Positions 27,200-37,990 are shown, counted from the stretch's first letter. The stretch: 64,000 bases of DNA from Streptomyces sp. Tue 6430 (GCA_021568835.1 JAKGSH010000010.1:4588001-4652000), one strand, 5' to 3'. Numbers and translations: made by a program. Notes: generated by a model from the sequence alone, not told the origin.

Positions 27200-27362
27200 G
27201 GGGCGACTCCCGGAAGTGCAGGAGAAGGAAGGGGAGTTGTCTTATGCCCCGACACGCCGAGGCCGGAACCTCCGCTTCTGTCCCTTGAGGCAACGGCGAG
27301 AGGCCGACACATCGATGATGTTCACCGCCGGCCGACCGGGGCCGTCTCCTTTTGTCGGTCGG

Positions 27363-27782
27363 CTATCGGTCGGCGCTGCCGGGCGGAACGACCCATTCGG
27401 TCGGTTGGCCGGTGAGGGAGGCGATCATGTCGAAGTCGCCGTCGTAGTGGAGGACCGTCCGCCGGTGCAGTTCTGCCGTGGCGGCGATCAGCAGGTCGGG
27501 GAGGGACAAGGCGCGGTGGAAGCCTGCGTCGAGAGCGTGGCGCTGGACTTCCAGGGCGCGGGCGAAGGTGTGGTCGTCCGTGTGGAGGTAGTCGAAGGCG
27601 TGGAGCCAGGTGCTGATCCGGGTCGCCTCCGAGGTGTCCCGCGCGGAGTGGATCATCTCGTACTCGGTGGGCCGGCACACGGCGAGGAGGCAGCGCTCGT
27701 GCAGGGGCTTGAGCACCTCTTTGACGTTCGGTTTCGCCCAGCGGGCCAAGGCGGACTTGTCGATCAGACAGCGGTCCTGCAT
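27363..27782 (-). CDS. vapC: VapC-type PIN-domain ribonuclease toxin
   Basis: The 139-residue PIN protein has CLIDKSALAR at the N-terminus, an E in YEMIHSARD, LPDLLIAATAE and HYDGDFDMIA, supplying the metal-binding acids. The ending LTGQPTEWV resembles the first VapC (2638-3048), so the two toxins are related. Start ATG 27782 shares one base with the antitoxin stop. Confidence 0.9.
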   Translation of the reverse strand: MQDRCLIDKSALARWAKPNVKEVLKPLHERCLLAVCRPTEYEMIHSARDTSEATRISTWLHAFDYLHTDDHTFARALEVQRHALDAGFHRALSLPDLLIAATAELHRRTVLHYDGDFDMIASLTGQPTEWVVPPGSADR

Positions 27783-28036
27783 CAGGCGGCCCGGCCTCCG
27801 TCGAGATCGCCGGTGCGCTTGAGGGAGCCGTCGGCGTTACGCGGGCCGGTGCTCTCCACGATCTCGCTGAAGTCGAACTCACCGGCCTCGATGGCGTCGA
27901 AGCCCTCTTGTCGAAGGTGCCTCTTGACGGCGTCCTCCATGGCGAGGCGGACGGCCTTGGCCTTGGTCTTGGTACCGAAGATGCGCATGGCCTCGGTGAC
28001 CATGTCTTCGTCGAGATCGATGACGGTTCTGGCCAT
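27782..28036 (-). CDS. vapB: VapB-type antitoxin
   Basis: The 84-residue protein MARTVIDLDEDMVTEAMRI has a short beta strand and helix for DNA binding, KAKAVRLAMEDAVKRHL as second helix, and an acidic C-terminal tail (EFDFSEIVEST) that would cover the toxin site. A perfect inverted repeat lies 35 bases upstream of the start. Confidence 0.9.
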   Translation of the reverse strand: MARTVIDLDEDMVTEAMRIFGTKTKAKAVRLAMEDAVKRHLRQEGFDAIEAGEFDFSEIVESTGPRNADGSLKRTGDLDGGRAA

Positions 28037-28070
28037 GCGGATAGTCCCTTCGCGGGTGCCTTTACCACGA

Positions 28071-28107
28071 AAACGATATCATCCGTAGGTTGCGGCAGAT
28101 ATCGTTT
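28071..28107. promoter_or_regulatory. Perfect 10-bp inverted repeat, putative VapB operator
   Basis: AAACGATATC at 28071-28080 and GATATCGTTT at 28098-28107 are exact inverted copies separated by 17 bases; each arm also contains the palindrome GATATC. The A/T-rich arms stand out from their surroundings and overlap the likely vapBC promoter. Binding by VapB is an inference. Confidence 0.6.
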
Positions 28108-28279
28108 CACTTTCAGTTTCACTTTCAGTGGTATGCCGGCTCACCGCGAGGCCATGACAATGCCCCGGGTGGCTGTGGCCTGCGTCCGGGACGTCGCCGT
28201 CGTCACGCGCGACCCCCGTGCGGAGATCGAGGCCTTCGCCGTCGGTCGGCCCGCCCTGCCCGTGGGTAGAGTCCGGGGC

Positions 28280-28831
28280 ATGCACCCGGTCACCCGTTCC
28301 AGCGCACGCCTTGCCCTGAGGGAACTCGTCGCCGCGGATGTGGATGCGATGCTCGCCGTCTACGGCAACTCCGCAGTCACCGAACACCTGCAGTTCGAAC
28401 CGCGCGACCGCGCGCAGGCCGAGCAGATCATGGCCCGATCGATCGCAGCCGCCACGGCGTCACCCCGCACGGAGTACGCGCTCGCCGTCATCGAGCAGGA
28501 GACGGCCGAGGTGATCGGTTCCTGCCGTCTGGCCCTCGATCCCCACCAGCAGCGCGGAGCCACCATCGGCTTCGCGCTGCATCCGCGGGTGTGGGGAAGG
28601 GGTTACGGCGTGGAGGCGGTGCGACTGCTGCTCGCCTTCGGCTTCGACGACCTTCGCTTGCACCGCATTTGGGGGGCGCGGTCTCCTCTCAACGAGGCGT
28701 CCGCCAGGACGATGGGTGCCGCGGGAATGGTCGAGGAGGGCACCATCCGCGAGCACGTGCTGAAGGCGGGAAAGTGGCGGGACTCCGTCGTGCACGCGAT
28801 CCTCGAGCGCGAGTTCCGGTCCGGCCTCTGA
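28280..28831 (+). CDS. GNAT acetyltransferase (RimJ/RimL type)
   Basis: The 183-residue protein starts MHPVTRSSARLALREL, with GGGG ahead of ATG 28280; the frame is open further upstream but without a site. The acetyl-CoA loop is RVWGRGYGVEAV, followed by ARSPLNEASARTMGAAGM and a C-terminal WRDSVVHAILEREF, as in protein-N-acetyltransferases. The substrate is unknown. Convergent with sdaA. Confidence 0.85.
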   Translation: MHPVTRSSARLALRELVAADVDAMLAVYGNSAVTEHLQFEPRDRAQAEQIMARSIAAATASPRTEYALAVIEQETAEVIGSCRLALDPHQQRGATIGFALHPRVWGRGYGVEAVRLLLAFGFDDLRLHRIWGARSPLNEASARTMGAAGMVEEGTIREHVLKAGKWRDSVVHAILEREFRSGL

Positions 28832-28909
28832 AAGCTCGGGAGCCGGCTTGAAGGCCCGGTCGGCCGCCGGCAGGACGAGCCCACCTTCTCGGCGTCAGGG
28901 CCCGCCCCC

Positions 28910-30277
<1,368 letters not shown>

Positions 30278-30380
30278 GGGGACTCCTCCATACGGGGGTG
30301 GTGCGGGAAGTTTCCGATGGGTGCCCCGCCCACCGACCAGTGTGCGGGACACCCATCGAAAAACCGTCGGAAAACGGGAA

Positions 30381-31642
30381 CTACTTGCTCAGGCCGGGGT
30401 AGAGCGGGTGCTTCTCGGCAAGGGCCACGACCCGGGCCTTCAGCGCCTCCGCGTCGTGGGCCGGCTTGAGCGCCTCCGCGATCACGTCCGCGACCTCGGC
30501 GAAGTCCTCGGCCGTGAAGCCGCGGGTGGCGAGGGCGGGCGTGCCGATGCGCAGGCCCGAGGTGACCATCGGGGCCGCGGGTCGTTCGGGACCGCGTTGC
30601 GGTTGACCGTGATGCCGACCTCGTGGAGACGGTCCTCGGCCTGCTGCCCGTCCAGCTCGGACTCGCGCAGGTCCACCAGGATCAGGTGCACGTCGGTGCC
30701 GCCGGACAGGACGTTGACCCCGGCCTCCCGGGCGTCCGGCGCGGTCAGCCGCTCGGCGAGGATCCGCGCGCCCTCCACCGTACGGCGCTGGCGCTCCTTG
30801 AAGTCGTCCGAGGCCGCGACCTTGAAGGACACCGCCTTCGCCGCGATGACGTGCTCCAGAGGGCCGCCCTGGAAGCCCGGGAACACGGACGAGTTCAGCT
30901 TCTTGGCGAAGGCCTGCTTGGCGAGGATGATGCCGCCGCGCGGGCCGCCCAGCGTCTTGTGGGTCGTGGAGGTGACCACGTCCGCGTACGGCACCGGGTT
31001 CGGGTGCAGGCCCGCCGCGACCAGACCGGCGAAGTGCGCCATGTCCACCCACAGGTACGCCTCGACCTCGTCGGCGATCCGGCGGAACTCGGCGAAGTCC
31101 AGCTGCCGCGGGTACGCCGACCAGCCCGCGATGATCACCTTCGGGCGGTGCTCCTTGGCGAGCCGCTCGACCTCGGCCATGTCGACCAGGCCGGCCTCGT
31201 CGACGTGGTAGGCGACCACGTCGAACTGCTTGCCGGAGAAGTTCAGCCGCATCCCGTGGGTCAGGTGACCGCCGTGCGCCAGGTCCAGGCCCAGGATGGT
31301 GTCGCCGGGCTGGGCCAGCGCGAACAGGGCGGCCTGGTTGGCGGAGGCGCCCGAGTGCGGCTGGACGTTGGCGTACTCGGCGCCGAACAGCTCCTTGACC
31401 CGGTCGATCGCGATCTGCTCGGCGACGTCGACGTGCTCGCAGCCGCCGTAGTAGCGGCGGCCGGGGTAGCCCTCGGCGTACTTGTTGGTCAGGACCGAGC
31501 CCTGCGCCTCCATGACGGCGAGCGGAGCGAAGTTCTCCGAGGCGATCATCTCGAGCGTGGACTGCTGGCGGCGCAGCTCGCCGTCGACCGCCGCGGCGAT
31601 CTCCGGGTCGAGCTCGTGCAGGGGCGTGTTCAGGACAGACAT
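30381..31642 (-). CDS. glyA: Serine hydroxymethyltransferase (one suspected frameshift)
   Basis: About 420 residues. This PLP enzyme interconverts serine and glycine with tetrahydrofolate. Landmarks are MIASENFAP, EGYPGRRYYGG, HGGHLTHG and the PLP lysine at residue 229 in TTHKTLGGPRGG. The frame breaks near 30580, where NAVPNDPRP continues as MVTSGLRIGTPALATRGF in another frame once a C is restored. It starts at ATG 31642, 15 bases after gcvH. Confidence 0.95.
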
Positions 31643-31657
31643 GCGTCTTTCGACCTC

Positions 31658-32035
31658 TCAGCCGGCGATGAAGGCGGTGTACTCGTCGGCGGAGAGCAGC
31701 TCGGCCGGCTCGTCCGTGACGCGTACCTTGAACAGCCAGCCACCCTCGAAGGGGGCGGAGTTCACCAGCGACGGGTCGTCCACGACGTCCTGGTTGACCT
31801 CGGCGATCTCGCCGGTGACCGGCGCGTACAGCTCACTGACCGACTTGGTCGACTCCAGCTCGCCGCAGGACTCGCCCGCGGTCACCGTGGCACCGACCTC
31901 GGGGAGCTGGACGAAGACCACGTCGCCGAGCGCGTTGGCCGCGTGCTCCGTGATGCCGACCGTCGAGACGCCGTCCTCGGCGCCCGACAGCCACTCGTGC
32001 TCCTTGCTGTAACGCAGCTGCTGGGGGTTGCTCAT
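31658..32035 (-). CDS. gcvH: Glycine cleavage system H protein
   Basis: The 125-residue lipoyl carrier of the glycine cleavage complex starts MSNPQQLRYSKEHEW. The lipoylated lysine is residue 64 in ELESTKSVSELYAPV. It shuttles the aminomethyl group between GcvP, GcvT and GcvL. It is the second gene after the riboswitch; gcvP is not in the window. Confidence 0.97.
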   Translation of the reverse strand: MSNPQQLRYSKEHEWLSGAEDGVSTVGITEHAANALGDVVFVQLPEVGATVTAGESCGELESTKSVSELYAPVTGEIAEVNQDVVDDPSLVNSAPFEGGWLFKVRVTDEPAELLSADEYTAFIAG

Positions 32036-32170
32036 GGCCTGAATTCTCCTGTACGCGAGGGAGTGCTGATGAAGGGGGGACTGCTGGAGACGCACGTGAG
32101 CAGCGCGGATGTGCGCGGGGTCACGTGCGGGGCCGGCCGGGGCCCGGTTTCCGCGGCCGTGCGCCAGTCT

Positions 32171-33289
32171 CTACTTCCGGCGCTTGTAGAACGGCAGCGC
32201 CACGACCTCGTACGGCTCGTGGCTGCCCCGGATGTCCACGCCGACACCCGGCGTGCCCGGTGCCGCGTGCGCGGCATCGACGTAGGCCATCGCGATCGGC
32301 TTGCCCAGCGTGGGGGAGGGGGCGCCGGAGGTGACCTCGCCGACCACCTCGCCACCCGTGACCACGGCGTACCCGGCGCGCGGGACGCGGCGGCCCTCGG
32401 CGACCAGGCCGACGAGGACCCGCGGCGGGTTCGTCGCGGCGCGCTCGGCGGCCGCGGCGAGCGCCGCGCGGCCCACGAAGTCGCCGTCCTTGTCGAACTT
32501 CACGACCCGGCCGAGCCCGGCGTCGAAGGGGGTCAGCGCGGTCGACAGCTCGTGGCCGTACAGCGGCATGCCCGCCTCCAGGCGGAGCGTGTCCCGGCAG
32601 GACAGGCCGCAGGGGATCAGGCCGGCGGCCTCGCCGGCCTTCGTCAGGGCCTGCCACAGCTCGACGGCGTGCTCCGGCTTCACGAACAGCTCGAAGCCGT
32701 CCTCGCCGGTGTAGCCGGTGCGGGCGATGAGCGCGGGGACGCCGGCGACGGTGCCGGGCAGGCCGGCGTAGTACTTCAGGCCGTCGAGGTCGGCGTCGGT
32801 CAGCGACTTCAGGATGCCGGGGGACTCCGGGCCCTGGACGGCGAGCAGCGCGTAGGCGTCGCGGTCGTCGCGCACCTCGGCGTCGAAGCCGCCGGCGCGC
32901 TCGGTGAGCGCGTCCAGGACGACCTGGGCGTTGGAGGCGTTGGCGACGACCATGAACTCGGTGTCGGCGAGCCGGTACACGATGAGGTCGTCGAGGATGC
33001 CGCCGTCGGCGTCGCAGATCATGGTGTAGCGGGCCCGGCCCACGCCCACGGCCGCGATGTCGCCGACCAGCGCGAAGTTCAGCAGGGCGCCCGCCTGCGG
33101 GCCGGTGACGGTGATCTCGCCCATGTGCGAGAGGTCGAAGAGGCCGGCCCGGGTGCGTACGGCGTTGTGCTCGTCGCGCTCGGAGCCGTAGCGCAGGGGC
33201 ATGTCCCAGCCGGCGAAGTCGGTCATGGTCGCGCCCAGCGAGCGATGCAGGGTGTCGAGGGCGGTGTGGCGGAGCGGGGTACTGCTCAT
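32171..33289 (-). CDS. gcvT: Glycine cleavage system T protein (aminomethyltransferase)
   Basis: The protein has 372 residues from ATG 33289 (MSSTPLRHTALDTLHRSLG). It transfers the methylene from the H-protein aminomethyl group to tetrahydrofolate, releasing ammonia. Visible are AGWDMPLRYG, AGLFDLSHMGEI and GYTGEDGFE, with the C-terminal barrel ending HEPYEVVALPFYKRRK. It is the first gene of the operon, directly downstream of a tandem glycine riboswitch. Confidence 0.97.
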   Translation of the reverse strand: MSSTPLRHTALDTLHRSLGATMTDFAGWDMPLRYGSERDEHNAVRTRAGLFDLSHMGEITVTGPQAGALLNFALVGDIAAVGVGRARYTMICDADGGILDDLIVYRLADTEFMVVANASNAQVVLDALTERAGGFDAEVRDDRDAYALLAVQGPESPGILKSLTDADLDGLKYYAGLPGTVAGVPALIARTGYTGEDGFELFVKPEHAVELWQALTKAGEAAGLIPCGLSCRDTLRLEAGMPLYGHELSTALTPFDAGLGRVVKFDKDGDFVGRAALAAAAERAATNPPRVLVGLVAEGRRVPRAGYAVVTGGEVVGEVTSGAPSPTLGKPIAMAYVDAAHAAPGTPGVGVDIRGSHEPYEVVALPFYKRRK

Positions 33290-33324
33290 CGGGCGTTCGT
33301 CTCCCAAGGCATGACGGCGAGGGC

Positions 33325-33536
33325 TTTCCTCCCCATCTGTCATCGGAACCTGAGAGGTTCGCCGTGACCCTCCGCGCGGGTCGGTCACGGCTTGCACCTT
33401 GGGTGGGGCCACCGGAGGGCGGCCCGCTTTTCAGATGTGCCTCGCCCGCGCGGTAACGGTGCCTGAGAGATTCAAGGGAGGGACTTGCTCCTTCGGCGCC
33501 CCAACGATGCTGACGGTGGGGACTCTCCCGCGCGGA
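33325..33536 (-). promoter_or_regulatory. Tandem glycine riboswitch (gcvT leader)
   Basis: On the minus strand the leader begins with CGCGGGAGAGTCC and has two aptamer-like units. Each carries the conserved CTCTCAGG core (plus-strand complements near 33350-33357 and 33462-33469), and the unit ends GACAGATGGGGAGG. The order GGAGAG, then CTCTCAGG-CACC, then a short linker and a second CCTCTCAGG-T-C, then GACAGA, is that of cooperative gcvT glycine riboswitches. It lies 36 bases before the gcvT start and should raise expression of gcvT-gcvH-glyA-sdaA when glycine is high. Confidence 0.92.
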
Positions 33537-33717
33537 TTCAAACGGCCGGTATGCAGTTGGCGCGGCCATCATCGCACGCCCCGCCCGATCGCGGCAGGCC
33601 CGCATCTGTAACCGGCCTGTGGCGGTAAGCGCATGAAAACGCGAGGCGAACCGGATTACCTTCTCTTTACGCTCGACGGGGACAAGACGTGTCTGACCCC
33701 AGGGGAGGACGAACACG

Positions 33718-34404
33718 GTGAACAGGACCACGGCACTCGGGACGGGCCCGGCGCTCGCGACCGGCCCGGCGCTCGCACTGCCCGCGCAGCCGCAGACCTC
33801 CGTCCGGGAGGCGGCCGACGCACCGCCCGCCCCGGTCGTCCGCGACCTGCGCGACCGCGACGGCCGCAGCCCGCACGGCCTGCTGTTCGCGTCCCGCGAC
33901 CTGGTCGTGGTCACGGGACTGCCCGGCAGCGGCAAGTCGACGCTGATGAAGCGCGCGGTCACGGGCGTCCGCGTCGACTCCCAGGACACCCGCGACCGCT
34001 GGGACGCCCGCATGCCGCGCGCCCTGCCCTACGCCCTCTACCGCCCCCTCGTCCGCCTCGCCCACTACGCCGGTCTGCGCCGCGCCCTGCGCACCGGCGG
34101 GGGCCTCGTCGTCCACGACTGCGGCACGCAGGCCTGGGTGCGCGCCTGGCTGGCCCGCGAGGCCCGCCGCCGCGGCGGCAGCCTGCACCTGGTGCTGCTC
34201 GACGTCACCGTGGACACCGCGCTGGAGGGCCAGCGCGAGCGCGGCCGGGGCGTCTCCCGGTACGCCTTCCGCCGCCACCGCCGCGCCGCCTCCCGCCTGC
34301 TGCGCGCGGCGGAGCGGGGCCGCCTCCCCGCGGGCTGCGGCTCGACGGTCCTCCTGGACCGCGCCGCGGCCGACACCCTCCGCCGCATCGGCTTCACCGG
34401 CTGA
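33718..34404 (+). CDS. P-loop ATPase/kinase-like protein
   Basis: A 228-residue protein from GTG 33718, preceded by GGGGAGG. After a Pro/Ala-rich N-terminus of about 60 residues comes Walker A GLPGSGKST, then a short P-loop kinase-like core with GLVVHDCGTQAWVRAW and LHLVLLDVTVDTALEGQRERGR, resembling AAA_33/zeta-like phosphotransferases. The acceptor is unknown. It diverges from the riboswitch-led operon. Confidence 0.75.
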   Translation: MNRTTALGTGPALATGPALALPAQPQTSVREAADAPPAPVVRDLRDRDGRSPHGLLFASRDLVVVTGLPGSGKSTLMKRAVTGVRVDSQDTRDRWDARMPRALPYALYRPLVRLAHYAGLRRALRTGGGLVVHDCGTQAWVRAWLAREARRRGGSLHLVLLDVTVDTALEGQRERGRGVSRYAFRRHRRAASRLLRAAERGRLPAGCGSTVLLDRAAADTLRRIGFTG

Positions 34405-34879
34405 CCGGGAAGGGGGCGGGGCTTCGGACATCGGTTGCCGCGCGGGCCCGGGGGCGTCGGACCCGCGGCCACCGGGCAGCCGGGCCGCGGCGCGGGACTG
34501 GGCTCGCGGTCGCCGGTCGCCGGGCGGGTTCGGGGCTCCGGTCGTCGGGCCCGCGCGTGGGTGCCGGGACGCCGTGCGCATCCGGGGCCCGCGGCCACCG
34601 GGCTACCGGGCAGCCGGGCCGCGGCGCGGGACTGGGGCTCGTGGTCGCCGGTCGCCGGGCGGGTTCGGGGCTCCGGTCGTCGGGTCGGCGCACGGGTCCG
34701 GGGTTCGCCGGTCGGCGGGCCCGCCGCGTGGGCCGGACCCCGCGGCCGGCGTACCGCCGCAGTCCTGGCCCCCGGCCCCGGCCGTCAGGACGTCCGGTGG
34801 ATGCGGGGACGCGGGGACGGGCCCGGTACCCGATAGCCTTTCGAGTCACACCCAGTGGTTCCCAGCAGGCGGTAGGCAG
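34405..34879. other. Long G/C-rich intergenic region with a direct repeat
   Basis: Open frames run through it on both strands, but their products are low-complexity Gly/Arg/Pro without ribosome sites. A 76-base sequence is repeated here (34474-34549 and 34608-34684). The right end should hold the sseB promoter. Confidence 0.6.
34474..34684 (+). repeat. Direct repeat, two copies of about 76 bp
   Basis: Copy one at 34474-34549 and copy two at 34608-34684 both start GGGCAGCCGGGCCGCGG and end GGTCGTCGGG, with few differences including a one-base indel in a G run. The spacer is 58 bases. Confidence 0.8.
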
Positions 34880-35673
34880 ATGGACTTCCCCCGGCGGACT
34901 TCCCCGCGGACTTCCCGGCACAGGCGCACCCCCATCCGCACGGCGGATGGCCCGGCAACGAGCTGGAGGAGGTGCTCTCCGCCTCCCTCGGCGTGCCCGG
35001 GGCCGGCGGACGGATCGTGGAGGTGCTCGGCCGCAGCTTCGTGTGGGTGCCGCTGCCCGCCGGCGGCGGCCCGCACAGCGGCCCCCTGGACCTGCCCACC
35101 CTGGAGCTGGAGGGCCAGGCGTACGTGCCCGTGTTCAGCTCCGAGGAACAGTTCCGGCAGGTCGTCGGCGCGCACATGTCGTACACCGTCGCCCCGGCCG
35201 TCGAGTTCGCCCGCGGGCTGCCCCCGCAGGTCGGCATCCTGGTGAACCCGGACGGCACGGTCGGCATCCCGCTGCCCCCGATGGCCGTCGCCGAGCTGTG
35301 CCGGGCCGGCCGCACCCCGCTGGACGGTCCCGCGGCCGGCGGCCGGGTCCGCCTCTACGAGCCCGACTGGCAGGACGACCCGGTGGACTTCCTGTCCGCC
35401 GCCACCGCCGAGTTCGAGGCGACCGGCGTCGTCCTGACCGCCCGCCGCTGCCTCGCCGCGATCGAGACGGCCGACCCCGTGATGTTCGTCGGCGTCGAAC
35501 TCTCCCTGGGGGAGGGCGATCTGCGGGCGCTGCCGCTGGAGGCCCTCGGCAGGGCGCTCGGCCGGGTCCCGGCGCCCTGGCCGGTCAACCTCGTCCTGCT
35601 CGACGTGACGGAGGACCCGGTGGCCCGGTGGCTGAAGGAGCGCGTGCGGCCCTTCTACTCCCGGATCCACTGA
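34880..35673 (+). CDS. sseB: SseB-family protein (one suspected frameshift)
   Basis: About 265 residues. ATG at 34880 reads MDFP, and one C is missing in the C run near 34889; with it the protein continues through an ADFPADFPAQ repeat into HGGWPGNELEEVLSASLG. The SseB N-terminal domain (FVWVPLP, YVPVFSSEEQF, GILVNPDGTVGIPL) and C-terminal SseB_C domain (VFVGVELSLGEG, ending PFYSRIH) follow. E. coli SseB was named for enhanced serine sensitivity; its mechanism is unclear. It is followed by a second SseB gene, close to a serine/glycine operon. Confidence 0.85.
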
Positions 35674-35854
35674 AGGCATCCCGCAGGGTGACGTCCGCGC
35701 CGGTGGGCGGCGGTGTCGCGAGGGCCCGGCGGGCGCCCGCCGGGCCGGTCCCGCCGGCGGCGGACGACCCGGCCCCTCGGGGGGACCCGTTGTCGGCGAA
35801 GACACCTAAGCTGGTCTCCCGAAAGCGGGGCAACTTATCGAAGGGGCGGTACAG

Positions 35855-36655
35855 GTGAGCGCCAGCGGCATCGCGGCCGGGCAGGTCGAGCACATGCTGC
35901 GCCAGGTGACCCCCGGGCGCTACGACGCCTACGAGGCACTCCTGCGCGCCCTCGCGACCCCGGGCACCGGCCAGGTGTGGATGCTCCTGTGGCAGGGTCA
36001 GGCCGGTTCCGCCGACGCCCAGTACGGCACGATGGACGTCGAGGGACACGGCTACGCCCCCTGTGTCACCTCCGCCCAGGAACTGTCCGCGAGCGGCTGG
36101 AACCGGTCGTACGAGGTGATCGACGGGCTGGACGCGGCCCGCACCCTCTACCCCGACCACCACGGCCTCTGGCTGAACCCGCACGCCCCCGGCGGCGGCG
36201 TCGGCATCCCCTGGCTCGACCTGCGGCGGATCGCCACCGGCCTGGACCGCCAGCCGGCCGGGCCGCTGCGGCTGTCCGAGCCGGCCATCGAGATCCCGCA
36301 GTTCTACGCCCTGCTCGCGCAGAACGCCCACCGCACCCCGGCCCTGCGCTCCCTGCGCCGCGCCTGGGTCCAGCCGGCCCTCGGCGCGCCCTACCTCGCC
36401 CTCGGGCTCGACGTGTACGACACCTCCCCGCAGGCCGTGGACGCGGTGCGGGCGATGATGCAGCAGTCCGTCGGCGCGGTGCCGGACGGCCTGCCGGTGT
36501 CCACGGTCACCATGAGCGACGACTACGACCCGGTGGTCCTCTGGATGCGCGCCCACGCCCGCCCCTTCTACGACCGCGAGGCGCACGCCCCCGCGGCGCC
36601 GGCCGTGCCGGCCCCCGCAGGCGGTTACGGCTTCCCGCCGACCGGTCGCCACTGA
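35855..36655 (+). CDS. sseB: SseB-family protein, second copy
   Basis: The protein has 266 residues from GTG 35855, preceded by AAGGGG. VEHMLRQVTPGRYDAYEALLRAL leads into an SseB N-terminal domain (QVWMLLWQG, LWLNPHAPGGGVGIPW) and an SseB_C domain (PYLALGLDVYDTSPQAV), ending with the same PFYDR motif as the upstream copy. The protein diverges strongly from its neighbour, so the duplication is old. The C-terminus has a Pro/Ala tail. Confidence 0.85.
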   Translation: MSASGIAAGQVEHMLRQVTPGRYDAYEALLRALATPGTGQVWMLLWQGQAGSADAQYGTMDVEGHGYAPCVTSAQELSASGWNRSYEVIDGLDAARTLYPDHHGLWLNPHAPGGGVGIPWLDLRRIATGLDRQPAGPLRLSEPAIEIPQFYALLAQNAHRTPALRSLRRAWVQPALGAPYLALGLDVYDTSPQAVDAVRAMMQQSVGAVPDGLPVSTVTMSDDYDPVVLWMRAHARPFYDREAHAPAAPAVPAPAGGYGFPPTGRH

Positions 36656-36982
36656 TGTGTCCGCCGTCCGACTGCGTGCGTCGGCCCAGCGAGTCGGCCC
36701 AGTGAATCTTCGCGCGTAGATCGGTGCGTTAAGTCCGTTTATGGGTGACTCTGCACCAATTCGCGGGTGTCCGCCCCCCGTTACCCACCGTCCGGATAAC
36801 GGAATCCTCCTGAGAGCATCACGTTTACGCATCCTTTCCCCTTCAAGTCTGGCTACAGATCGCCAAAGCGTTGAAGACTCCCGCATCAGGGGTGCTTTCG
36901 CCCCTGTGTACGACGGACTGATCACGCCGCTACAGCGGCAAGTGTGGGCCGGCTACCGCCGGTTGAGAGGGGTCCCTGCCAG
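36656..36982 (+). promoter_or_regulatory. Upstream region of the peptide ABC importer
   Basis: No gene is supported. It holds an inverted repeat CCGTTA/TAACGG (36778-36783 and 36797-36802), a small AGGGG/CCCCT hairpin near 36896-36913, and a more A/T-rich stretch than its flanks. The importer promoter probably lies here. Confidence 0.4.
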
Positions 36983-37990
36983 ATGACGGCACCATTGCAC
37001 GAGCCGACCGCGGAAGCGGCCCCGAGCCCGGCCGAGGAAGCGGCGGTGGCCACCGCCGACGCGAAGGCCGTACAGGGCCGTTCCCTGGGTCGGATCGCCT
37101 GGGAGCGCCTGAAGCGGGACAAGCTCGCCCTGACCGGCGGCATCGTGGTGCTCCTCCTCGTCGTGGTCGCGCTGCTGGCCCCGGTGATCACCTCGATCCT
37201 GGGCCAGGACCCGAACGAGTACCACGAGAACCTCATCGACCCGCTGTTCGGCACCCCCACGGGCTCCCTCGGCGGCATCAGCGGCGAGCACCTGCTGGGC
37301 GTCGAGCCGGTCAACGGCCGCGACATCTTCGCCCGCATCCTCTACGGCGCCCGGATCTCCCTGCTGGTCGGCTTCCTGTCGGCCGTCGTCGCCGTGATCC
37401 TCGGCACCGTCCTGGGCATCCTCGCCGGCTTCTTCGGCGGCTGGGTCGACTCGGTCGTCAGCCGGGTCATGGACGGTCTGCTCGCCTTCCCCCAGCTGCT
37501 GTTCATCATCGCGCTGGTCTCCGTCATGCCGAGCAACCTGCTGGGCCTCACCGGCTCCAACGTGCGCGTCTTCGTGATGATCCTGGTCATCGGCTTCTTC
37601 GGCTGGCCCTACATCGGACGTGTGGTGCGCGGTCAGACCCTCTCCCTGCGAGAGCGCGAGTACGTGGAGGCCGCCCGATCGCTGGGCGCCGGGCGGCTGT
37701 ACATCCTGTTCAAGGAACTGCTGCCCAACCTCGTGGCCCCGATCGTCGTCTACACCACGATGATGATCCCCACCAACATCCTCACCGAGGCGGCACTCAG
37801 CTTCCTGGGCGTGGGCGTCAAGCCGCCCACCGCCTCCTGGGGGCAGATGCTGTCGAGCGCGATCGACTACTACGAGTCCGACCCCATGTACATGGTGGTC
37901 CCGGGCCTGGCGATCTTCATCACCGTTCTCGCCTTCAACCTCTTCGGCGACGGCGTCCGTGACGCGCTGGACCCGAAGGCCTCTCGCTGA
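36983..37990 (+). CDS. Peptide ABC importer permease (DppC/OppC type)
   Basis: The protein has 335 residues from ATG 36983, with GAGAGGGG upstream. A cytoplasmic N-terminus of about 55 residues precedes six membrane helices. The OppC N-terminal WERLKRDKLALTGG and the permease EAA-type loop EYVEAARSLGAGRLYILFKELLPN, which docks to the ATPases, are clear. It is unusual in being the first gene, ahead of the binding protein. Confidence 0.92.
   Translation: MTAPLHEPTAEAAPSPAEEAAVATADAKAVQGRSLGRIAWERLKRDKLALTGGIVVLLLVVVALLAPVITSILGQDPNEYHENLIDPLFGTPTGSLGGISGEHLLGVEPVNGRDIFARILYGARISLLVGFLSAVVAVILGTVLGILAGFFGGWVDSVVSRVMDGLLAFPQLLFIIALVSVMPSNLLGLTGSNVRVFVMILVIGFFGWPYIGRVVRGQTLSLREREYVEAARSLGAGRLYILFKELLPNLVAPIVVYTTMMIPTNILTEAALSFLGVGVKPPTASWGQMLSSAIDYYESDPMYMVVPGLAIFITVLAFNLFGDGVRDALDPKASR

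Noticed and set aside
34435..34921. Open frames in the gap before sseB
   Set aside because: Low-complexity translation of a direct repeat, no ribosome site, frames open on both strands.
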